Assembly: GCA_020436955.1 (NCBI GenBank)
Contig: JAGQWW010000203.1
Coordinates: 1 to 5,526, forward strand
Reading direction: 5' to 3'
Source: Saprospiraceae bacterium
GTDB taxonomy: Bacteria; Bacteroidota; Bacteroidia; Chitinophagales; Saprospiraceae
Length of the DNA stretch: 5,526 nucleotides
Below the pieces are notes generated by a model. That model was given only the letters and a program-made list of their open reading frames with translations. It made no database searches and had not been told where the DNA came from. This document shows, one piece after another, positions 1 through 4,829 of the stretch. A program made the translations under genes and the position numbers. Position 1 is the first letter of the stretch. Every line of letters starts with the position of its first letter.

Positions 1-88
1 TTTCAGCATTACCAAAAATCATTTTGGTGAGCATAAATGCCTCATTGTAAGAATTTATATGCTTTTGACTCCTTAATCTGGTAATAGG
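1..88 (-). other. Partial open reading frame at the left edge, unrecognised
   Basis: On the minus strand a frame stays open from just after a TGA (89-91) to the window edge, 29 codons. It reads plausibly as protein, with the segment RLRSQKHINSYNEAF followed by MLTKMIFGNAE. The first ATG in frame is at 32-34, but the protein-like text begins upstream of it. This could be the decayed or frame-shifted start of a gene, the tail region of a broken gene such as a transposase, or chance. I do not recognise the family. The plus strand of the same bases is also fairly open, so coding is not proven. Confidence 0.2.
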
Positions 89-90
89 TC

Positions 91-130
91 ACTCAATTAG
101 AAACAAAATTATTACTGAAAATGATTGAGT
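91..130. repeat. Imperfect inverted repeat downstream of the lipoprotein gene
   Basis: ACTCAAT at 91-97 is the exact reverse complement of ATTGAGT at 124-130. One G-T pair and one more A-T pair extend the stem inward, leaving a loop of about 22 bases. It lies 25 bases beyond the stop of the minus-strand lipoprotein gene, where a terminator would be expected. There is no T-tract after it on that strand and the loop is long, so a terminator role is only a weak possibility. Confidence 0.25.
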
Positions 131-154
131 AGAGTTTTAAATGGCATATCGGAA

Positions 155-655
155 TTAATTTTTGTTCCAAGTGGCGTTGCATGTTTCCGATTCACCTGTG
201 CTAATTTCGGTAATAGTGAAATTTAAGGTAAGGGCATTGCCATTAATTGTGCCATTACCTTCGACAGAAAATATATCATCACTTGAATTTTGAGCAGGTA
301 TGGTTATGGAATTTTCTGATATAGTTCCGACAACTCTATTACTGAAGTAATTCCAAAAATTGTTAATCAATACTTCTTGATTTGAATTTCCGGCAATTAT
401 GGATAAAGCATAAGAAGAATTACCGCTACCATTACAATTTTCATTTGCTTGGTAAGTACCAATAAATTTATCTCTAACTAAGACACAAGAATCCTGTGCA
501 TCCTTTTCGAATCCTTGGTCACAAATGCAGTCGCCATCCATACAATTTGCATTTGTTTGACAAACTACATTTTTGCATTTATCTTCATTACATGCAGATA
601 ATACTAGCAGAATTGAAAAAAAACAAGCGGAAATAAGAAAGTGATTAATTTTCAT
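155..655 (-). CDS. Secreted lipoprotein with an EGF-like module
   Basis: This is a 166-residue protein with a type II signal peptide: a basic N-terminus (MKIN), a hydrophobic core at about 5-20, and lipobox LSAC with the lipidated Cys at residue 22. The next residues, N-E-D-K, place two acids at +3 and +4. That resembles the Bacteroidota signal that sends lipoproteins to the outer leaflet, so surface exposure is likely but inferred. Cysteines 27, 32, 38, 43, 45 and 57, with a GDCICDQGF core, fit an EGF-like fold with three disulfides. Residues 62-166 are rich in Asn, Ser and Thr with alternating beta-type patterns and hold two further cysteines (74 and 159) that could pair. The domain begins DKFIGTYQANENC, a style I associate with lipocalin-like beta domains of Bacteroidota lipoproteins. 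The function is unknown; adhesion or ligand binding is a guess. The ATG is chosen because it directly precedes the signal peptide. No Shine-Dalgarno is visible, as usual in this phylum. A T8 run lies inside the signal-peptide codons. Confidence 0.85.
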   Translation of the reverse strand: MKINHFLISACFFSILLVLSACNEDKCKNVVCQTNANCMDGDCICDQGFEKDAQDSCVLVRDKFIGTYQANENCNGSGNSSYALSIIAGNSNQEVLINNFWNYFSNRVVGTISENSITIPAQNSSDDIFSVEGNGTINGNALTLNFTITEISTGESETCNATWNKN

Positions 656-705
656 TTTAAAGGTTTGAAGGGTTATGCAGTATTAGTTGAAAAAATTAAA
701 CCTAA

Positions 706-726
706 AATTACTTGAAAAAAGTAATT
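706..726. repeat. Perfect 8-bp inverted repeat (hairpin or operator)
   Basis: AATTACTT at 706-713 pairs exactly with AAGTAATT at 719-726 around a five-base GAAAA loop. Read on the minus strand, it starts 11 bases past the stop of the possible 24-codon ORF (738-812) and runs into TTTTAGG. It could therefore be a weak AT-rich terminator. It could equally be a regulator binding site, or leader structure for the lipoprotein gene, whose start lies 50 bases further on. Confidence 0.35.
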
Positions 727-737
727 GGAAACTTTAA

Positions 738-812
738 TTATTCTGATTGTATACTTTCGATTTGTTTTTTTGTTAGGGTAAACGCAATTTGTTTTTTGAT
801 ATTAATTTTCAT
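738..812 (-). CDS. Possible 24-residue peptide ORF upstream of the lipoprotein gene
   Basis: ATG at 810-812 opens a short frame that ends with TAA at 738-740. The peptide is Lys-, Ile- and Gln-rich; residues 5-20 read IKKQIAFTLTKKQIES. The string looks more like protein than random AT-rich DNA, and the frame is open for a further 14 codons upstream of the ATG. The bases around the start (801-814) duplicate those around the lipoprotein start (644-657). It lies on the same strand as the lipoprotein gene, 82 bases upstream. It may be a leader peptide, a remnant, or chance. The K-I-K-K ... L-T-K-K-Q-I pattern faintly recalls leader parts of Bacteroidota ribosomal peptides, but no core peptide follows. 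Confidence 0.15.
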   Translation of the reverse strand: MKINIKKQIAFTLTKKQIESIQSE

Positions 813-836
813 TTCCGACAATTTGTTCAATAATTC

Positions 837-844
837 TACCTTTG
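837..844 (+). promoter_or_regulatory. Candidate Bacteroidota -7 promoter box for nadC
   Basis: TACCTTTG matches the TAnnTTTG -7 consensus of Bacteroidota primary promoters at all fixed positions. It ends 20 bases before the nadC ATG, which would give a very short leader. I see no good TTTG at the expected -33 position; the nearest copies, at 822-825 and 788-791, are badly spaced. The call rests on the -7 box alone. Confidence 0.3.
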
Positions 845-864
845 GTTCTTCAAATTAAAGGCAT

Positions 865-1725
865 ATGAACTTCGAGAAGCAAAAAGATACTTTTCTAAAT
901 AATTTTATTCCCGCTGCATTACAAGAGGACATTGGAGATGGTGATCATACTTCACTTGCATGTATCGATCCTAATGATCGCAGTACGGCCCGCCTTTTGG
1001 TGAAAGACGTTGGGGTATTAGCCGGTGTAGAAATAGCTGAAAGGATTTTCAAATATGTAGACCCCACTGCCGAATTTAATCTGAAAATACAGGATGGAAC
1101 GGAAGTCCGGATGGGTGATGTAGCTTTTGAAGTGACCTGTAATACCCAGGCTTTGTTAAAAGCTGAAAGGACTGTGCTCAACACCATGCAACGAATGAGC
1201 GGTATTGCTACCATGGCCAATCGATTTGCTTTTGAAGTGGAGGATTTTCCTGTGAAAATTTTGGATACACGAAAGACCACTCCTTTAATTCGTTTTTTAG
1301 AGAAGTGGGCAGTTTCTCTGGGTGGATGCACCAATTATCGTATCGGTCTGTACGACTGGATTATGATTAAAGACAATCATATCGATGCTTGTGGTGGCAT
1401 CAAGGAAGCCATCTTGCAGGTGAAAGCTTACCAGGAGGAAAAAGGGTTGAAATTACCGGTGACTGTAGAGGTTCGCAATTTGAACGAATTGGATATTGTT
1501 TTAGAGGTTGGTAATGTTGACCGGATTATGCTGGACAATTTTGAGTTGCCGCTGTTGAAAACAGCTGTTGCTATTGTTGGTGAAAGATTTGAAACCGAAG
1601 CAAGTGGAGGCATCAACATTCATAATGTGCGAAAAGTAGCAAAGACAGGAGTTGATTTTATCTCTGTTGGGGCATTGACCCATTCAGCACAAAGTCTTGA
1701 TCTAAGTTTGAAGGTTAAAAAGTAG
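865..1725 (+). CDS. nadC: Quinolinate phosphoribosyltransferase (nicotinate-nucleotide pyrophosphorylase, decarboxylating)
   Basis: NadC is a cytosolic enzyme that joins quinolinate with PRPP to give nicotinate mononucleotide, CO2 and pyrophosphate, the step where de novo NAD synthesis enters the shared route. The 286-residue length is normal. The N-terminal motif ALQEDIGDGDHTS is at about 18-30. ERTVLN (R102), DTRKTT (R136, K137) and IKDNH (K169) supply the basic active-site residues, and they match M. tuberculosis NadC R105, R139, K140 and K172 at a constant offset of 3 (family numbering from memory). VEVRNLNEL, IMLDN (D224), EASGGI and SVGALTHS complete the barrel signature. The His-Arg pair normally in GGGxNHR is here GGCTNYR, residues 153-159, so Tyr158 replaces the usual His. 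The ATG at 865 fits the family start, with TAAAGG at 856-861 only three bases upstream. The gene stands alone and converges on the small gene at 1753-1911. Confidence 0.97.
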   Translation: MNFEKQKDTFLNNFIPAALQEDIGDGDHTSLACIDPNDRSTARLLVKDVGVLAGVEIAERIFKYVDPTAEFNLKIQDGTEVRMGDVAFEVTCNTQALLKAERTVLNTMQRMSGIATMANRFAFEVEDFPVKILDTRKTTPLIRFLEKWAVSLGGCTNYRIGLYDWIMIKDNHIDACGGIKEAILQVKAYQEEKGLKLPVTVEVRNLNELDIVLEVGNVDRIMLDNFELPLLKTAVAIVGERFETEASGGINIHNVRKVAKTGVDFISVGALTHSAQSLDLSLKVKK

Positions 1726-1733
1726 GGAAATTG

Positions 1734-1752
1734 TATGGGGGGCTTTCCCATA
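1734..1752. terminator. Short hairpin between converging genes
   Basis: TATGGG at 1734-1739 pairs with CCCATA at 1747-1752 across a seven-base loop. An alternative stem pairs GGGAAA (1725-1730) with TTTCCC (1744-1749). It fills most of the 27-base gap between the nadC stop and the stop of the minus-strand gene, the right place for a shared two-way terminator. Neither strand has a clear T-tract after it, so efficiency is doubtful. Confidence 0.35.
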
Positions 1753-1911
1753 TTACCACAAAACAGGGTAAGTAGCGGCTGTTATATACAAAAGTGTAAC
1801 CGCCAGGATAACAGCTAACCATAATCTCACATCCTTGTGAATATGTGTCTCTGTTGTTGTCTTCTCAATAGCCTCAGGCTTTTTGAAGCGCATTGTTTTT
1901 TCAGTATCCAT
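1753..1911 (-). CDS. Small single-span membrane protein, function unknown
   Basis: This 52-residue ORF starts with ATG at 1909-1911 and ends with TAA at 1753-1755. The first 29 residues are polar and charged, beginning MDTEKTMRFKKPEAIEKTTT and then ETHIHKDVR. A hydrophobic stretch at about 30-48 (LWLAVILAVTLLYITAATY) forms one transmembrane helix, leaving PVLW at the C-terminus. With Lys and Arg before the helix and almost nothing after it, an N-in, C-tail-anchored topology is likely. A second ATG at residue 7 is possible, but the first keeps the whole polar domain. The clean charge-then-helix layout and the tight convergent fit with nadC argue for a real gene. I do not recognise the family. 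No Shine-Dalgarno is visible, and the 230-base region upstream would hold its promoter. Confidence 0.6.
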   Translation of the reverse strand: MDTEKTMRFKKPEAIEKTTTETHIHKDVRLWLAVILAVTLLYITAATYPVLW

Positions 1912-1938
1912 TTTTTAGTTATTAAATTTTAGTGCCAC

Positions 1939-1964
1939 GCTTTTCAGGCTCACTCCTGAAATGC
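1939..1964. repeat. Hairpin with TTTCAGG/CCTGAAA stem
   Basis: TTTCAGG (1942-1948) pairs exactly with CCTGAAA (1955-1961) over a six-base loop. Past one T-T mismatch the stem gains two more pairs (GC at 1939-1940 with GC at 1963-1964). It lies 27 bases upstream of the start of the small membrane protein gene on the minus strand, and so could sit in that gene's leader or promoter. There is no T-tract to support a terminator. Confidence 0.45.
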
Positions 1965-1983
1965 TTGTTAATAGTGTTTAGAT

Positions 1984-2004
1984 AGGCACACCTGAAGGTG
2001 TCCT
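1984..2004. repeat. Hairpin with AGG(C)ACACC/GGTGTCCT stem and TGAA loop
   Basis: ACACC (1988-1992) pairs with GGTGT (1997-2001) over a TGAA loop. Three more pairs (AGG at 1984-1986 with CCT at 2002-2004) follow beyond a single bulged C. CACACCTGAA at 1987-1996 nearly repeats CACTCCTGAA at 1951-1960 in the neighbouring hairpin, nine of ten bases, 36 bases apart. The pair may form one structured leader, be protein-binding sites, or be part of a scattered intergenic repeat. Confidence 0.45.
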
Positions 2005-2037
2005 AAGTCAAGGTTGCTTGTCTTTCTTTAGGGAATA

Positions 2038-2145
2038 TTGGAACTGAGTGGTTATTTTTACAAATCCAAAAAAGATGCCAACAGAATTTATCCTAATGTA
2101 AATAGTACCTACTTAAGGGTAAAGGGTTTAAATCCATACTTGTGA
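2038..2145 (+). CDS. Possible 35-residue ORF coupled to the LysE-type gene
   Basis: A plus-strand frame opens after a TAG at 2029-2031, has a TTG at 2038, and ends with TGA at 2143-2145. It overlaps the GTG start of the transporter as GTGA, a classic stop-start coupling. The translation looks protein-like and basic, with YFYKSKKDANRIYP and then STYLRVKGLNPYL at the C-terminus. There is no ATG, no recognisable domain, and no room for a longer protein. It could be a coupling leader peptide, the last remnant of a lost gene, or a chance open frame. Confidence 0.22.
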   Translation: MELSGYFYKSKKDANRIYPNVNSTYLRVKGLNPYL

Positions 2146-2768
2146 TCCACTTTTTCAATGGTTTATTATGGGGTATTTTCCTTGCTATTTTAGTGGGTCC
2201 TTTGTTGTTTGCATTAATACAAACTACCCTTGAAAAGGGCGTAAAATATGGGGTTTCGGTAGGATCGGGCATTTGGTTCAGTGACTTGCTTTTTATCGTT
2301 GCTACCTTTTTCGGGGTAAATTCAATATATAAATTAATCGAATGGAAAAACTTTGAATTGGTAGTAGGGGTTTTAGGAGGATTTATCCTGCTTGCCATTG
2401 GTTTTTTCATCGTTTTTTCAAAAAGTCCGGGATACAAACCGGATGTTAAAAAAGGAAACATTCGTGATTTGGGGTCTTCCTTTGTTTTGGGATTTATAAT
2501 TAATACGGTCAATCCTTTCACAGTTCTTTTTTGGATTGGAGTTATGACGACTACAGTGGAAGAAAAAGGATTAAACAGAAGCGATACTTTGTGGTTTGCC
2601 GGAGGTATCTTTTTTATGATTGTACTTACAGATGTTCTAAAGGTGGCCTTTGCTCATAAAATCAAGCAATGGCTGACTGAAAAACATATCAGGGCAGCCA
2701 GGAAAATTGCAGGTTTGGCAATTGCACTTTTTGGATTGGTTTTGATTTTGCGTGTAACAGTTTTTTAA
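2142..2768 (+). CDS. LysE/RhtB-type membrane exporter
   Basis: This is a 208-residue inner-membrane protein of the LysE superfamily, whose members export amino acids or related small solutes, probably by proton antiport; the substrate cannot be read from sequence. About six hydrophobic spans are visible, near residues 4-28, 38-60, 72-92, 109-133, 145-166 and 184-206. Family signatures are Gly19-Pro20 in span 1 (usually PGP), G-S-G-I-W-F-S-D48 in span 2, and a conserved Asn124-Pro125 in TVNPF of span 4. Length is typical. The start is GTG at 2142, since no in-frame ATG exists upstream before a stop, and translation from here gives the expected short N-terminus (MIHFFNGLLWG). AAAGGG at 2121-2126 is too distant to be a normal Shine-Dalgarno. 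uvrB begins 19 bases after its stop, so the two are probably co-transcribed. Confidence 0.88.
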   Translation: MIHFFNGLLWGIFLAILVGPLLFALIQTTLEKGVKYGVSVGSGIWFSDLLFIVATFFGVNSIYKLIEWKNFELVVGVLGGFILLAIGFFIVFSKSPGYKPDVKKGNIRDLGSSFVLGFIINTVNPFTVLFWIGVMTTTVEEKGLNRSDTLWFAGGIFFMIVLTDVLKVAFAHKIKQWLTEKHIRAARKIAGLAIALFGLVLILRVTVF

Positions 2769-2787
2769 AAACGAGAATGATATTGGT

Positions 2788-4815
2788 ATGGCATTTAAAT
2801 TAACCTCTCCTTATGTACCAACAGGAGATCAACCCAGAGCTATTGAGGAGTTGATTGCCGGTGTGGAAGATGGCGAAAAATCACAGGTCCTTTTGGGGGT
2901 AACAGGTTCTGGTAAAACATTTACCATGGCCAATGTAATTTCACAGCTGAACCGCCCTACGTTGGTCTTGACCCACAATAAAACCCTGACGGCTCAGCTG
3001 TATGGTGAGTTTTGTGAGTTTTTTCCAGATAATGCCGTAGAGTATTTCGTGTCCTACTATGATTATTACCAGCCTGAAGCCTACATTTCTGTAACTGACA
3101 CTTATATAGAAAAGGATCTCCAGATAAATGAAGAAGTTGACAAACTGAGATTACGAGCTACGTCTTCTTTGCTTTCAGGCAGGAGGGACATTATACTTGT
3201 TGCTTCTGTATCCTGCATTTATGGTATGGGAAATCCGGAAGACTTTAAAAATGGAGTAATTAGAATTACCAAAGGTGAAGTTGTTTCCAGGAATGCTTTT
3301 TTATATCAATTGGTAAGTAGTTTATATTCCCGAACGGAAACCGATTTCCGCAGAGCTACTTTTCGGGTGCGCGGTGATACTGTTGATATCAATCTTCCAT
3401 ATGTGGATTATGGATACCGAATTGTATTTTTCGGAGATGAGATAGAAGAGATTGAAAGAATTGAGGTAGAGACCGGGAAACGCATCGAATCACTGCCTAA
3501 TGTGGCCATTTATCCTGCCAACTTATACCTTGCACCTAAAGACAGGATGCATGACATTATCAGACAAATACAGGATGAATTACATGAACAGGAGAAATAT
3601 TTTGAAAGAGAGGGGAAAATCCTGGAGGCAAGGAGAATAAAAGAAAGGACCACTTTTGATCTCGAAATGATCAAGGAGTTGGGCTATTGTAACGGGGTCG
3701 AAAACTATTCAAGATTTTTTGATGGACGGATGCCGGGGACACGCCCTTTCTGTTTGTTGGATTATTTTCCGGATGATTATCTGATGATTATTGATGAGAG
3801 CCACCAGACTATTCCACAGGTGAGAGGTATGTGGGGTGGAGACCGTGCACGAAAACTCAATTTGGTAAACTTTGGATTTAGGCTTCCATCGGCTATTGAT
3901 AATCGACCTTTGAATTTTTCAGAATTTGAAACGATGGTGAATCAGGTAATCTATGTGAGTGCAACGCCGGGTGATTATGAAATGGAGCAGACCGGAGGGG
4001 TGGTTACGGAACAAATTATCCGTCCGACCGGATTATTGGATCCTCCAATTGAGGTTCGTCCAAGTATAAATCAAATTGATGATCTCCTGGAAGAAGTTGA
4101 TGAATGTGTGAAGAAAGGGGAGCGGGTATTGGTGACTACGCTAACCAAAAGAATGGCAGAGGAGCTCACCAAATACCTTAAAAAACTGGACATCAGTGTA
4201 CAGTACATCCACTCTGAAGTAGATACGATGGAGCGGGTGGAAATTCTACGAGATTTAAGGTTAGGTCATTTTAATGTGTTAGTAGGTGTAAACCTGCTGA
4301 GAGAGGGTCTTGACTTACCGGAAGTCAGCCTGGTAGCCATTCTGGATGCCGATAAAGAGGGATTTTTGAGAAATGATCGCTCATTGACTCAGACGGCCGG
4401 TAGGGCAGCGAGAAATGTAAACGGCCGGGTTATTTTCTATGCTGATAAGGTCACTGAAAGTATGCAGCGGACCATCGATGAAACCAATCGAAGGAGGTCT
4501 ATCCAGATGGCATACAATGAGGAGCATGGCATCATACCCAAGACCGTCAAGAAGTCTAAAGAAGATATCATGTCAGCCAAATCTATTTTGGATATTCGGG
4601 GGCCCAAGGATAAAAAAGCATATATCGAACCGGAAGAAGTTAGTTTGGCCGCAGATCCGCTGTTGAAGACGCTCACACGTGACCAGGTAGAGAAGATGAT
4701 TGAACAAACCGAGCAGAAAATGAAAAAAGCGGCTAAAGATTTGGACTTCATTACTGCTGCTCAATACCGGGACGAGTTATTTGCGCTCAAAAAACAACTT
4801 AAGGACGCGCTTTAA
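2788..4815 (+). CDS. uvrB: UvrABC excinuclease subunit B
   Basis: UvrB is the DNA-damage verification helicase of nucleotide excision repair: loaded by UvrA, it clamps one strand at the lesion and recruits UvrC for the dual incision. It acts in the cytosol. The 675 residues match the usual length (about 670). Visible parts in order are Walker A GVTGSGKT (37-44); the tyrosine-rich beta-hairpin YYDYYQPEAYIS from 90, with Tyr 90, 91, 93 and 94 for strand insertion and damage sensing; the UvrA-interaction domain at roughly 155-245; Walker B DESH (336-339); helicase motif V near GVNLLREGLDLPE; motif VI QTAGRAARN (535-543) with arginine fingers 539 and 542; and a C-terminal UVR helix pair (about 631-669) for UvrC binding. 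All key residues are present. The ATG at 2788 gives the standard N-terminus. It is the middle gene of a probable three-gene operon; I saw no SOS-type operator upstream. Confidence 0.99.
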   Translation: MAFKLTSPYVPTGDQPRAIEELIAGVEDGEKSQVLLGVTGSGKTFTMANVISQLNRPTLVLTHNKTLTAQLYGEFCEFFPDNAVEYFVSYYDYYQPEAYISVTDTYIEKDLQINEEVDKLRLRATSSLLSGRRDIILVASVSCIYGMGNPEDFKNGVIRITKGEVVSRNAFLYQLVSSLYSRTETDFRRATFRVRGDTVDINLPYVDYGYRIVFFGDEIEEIERIEVETGKRIESLPNVAIYPANLYLAPKDRMHDIIRQIQDELHEQEKYFEREGKILEARRIKERTTFDLEMIKELGYCNGVENYSRFFDGRMPGTRPFCLLDYFPDDYLMIIDESHQTIPQVRGMWGGDRARKLNLVNFGFRLPSAIDNRPLNFSEFETMVNQVIYVSATPGDYEMEQTGGVVTEQIIRPTGLLDPPIEVRPSINQIDDLLEEVDECVKKGERVLVTTLTKRMAEELTKYLKKLDISVQYIHSEVDTMERVEILRDLRLGHFNVLVGVNLLREGLDLPEVSLVAILDADKEGFLRNDRSLTQTAGRAARNVNGRVIFYADKVTESMQRTIDETNRRRSIQMAYNEEHGIIPKTVKKSKEDIMSAKSILDIRGPKDKKAYIEPEEVSLAADPLLKTLTRDQVEKMIEQTEQKMKKAAKDLDFITAAQYRDELFALKKQLKDAL

Positions 4816-4829
4816 AAATTCAGAATACT

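Noticed and set aside
752..759. TACTTTCG as an alternative -7 promoter box
   Set aside because: It has one mismatch to TAnnTTTG, a poorly spaced TTG at 725-727, and lies over 100 bases from nadC.
945..1334. A 129-codon minus-strand open frame inside nadC
   Set aside because: It is fully antisense to well-conserved NadC motifs and its translation has no domain-like pattern.
1922..2002. Minus-strand open frame ending INKHFRSEPEKRGTKI just upstream of the small membrane protein gene
   Set aside because: It has no start codon, follows a TAG directly, and is largely made of the two hairpins, so the protein-like look is probably chance.
2053..2060. TATTTTTA as a -7 box for the exporter operon
   Set aside because: The last base is wrong and no TTTG lies at the proper distance upstream.
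1912..2141. Known riboswitch, tmRNA or signal-recognition RNA in the structured intergenic region
   Set aside because: None of the conserved cores I can recall is present; only the two hairpins are visible.
2093..2521. A 142-codon minus-strand open frame across the exporter gene
   Set aside because: It is antisense to the membrane spans and its basic, Pro- and Asn-rich translation is typical of a shadow of hydrophobic codons.
4437..4764. Open frames on both strands in the 3' part of uvrB
   Set aside because: They overlap the helicase C-terminal and UVR regions, whose uvrB frame is unmistakable.
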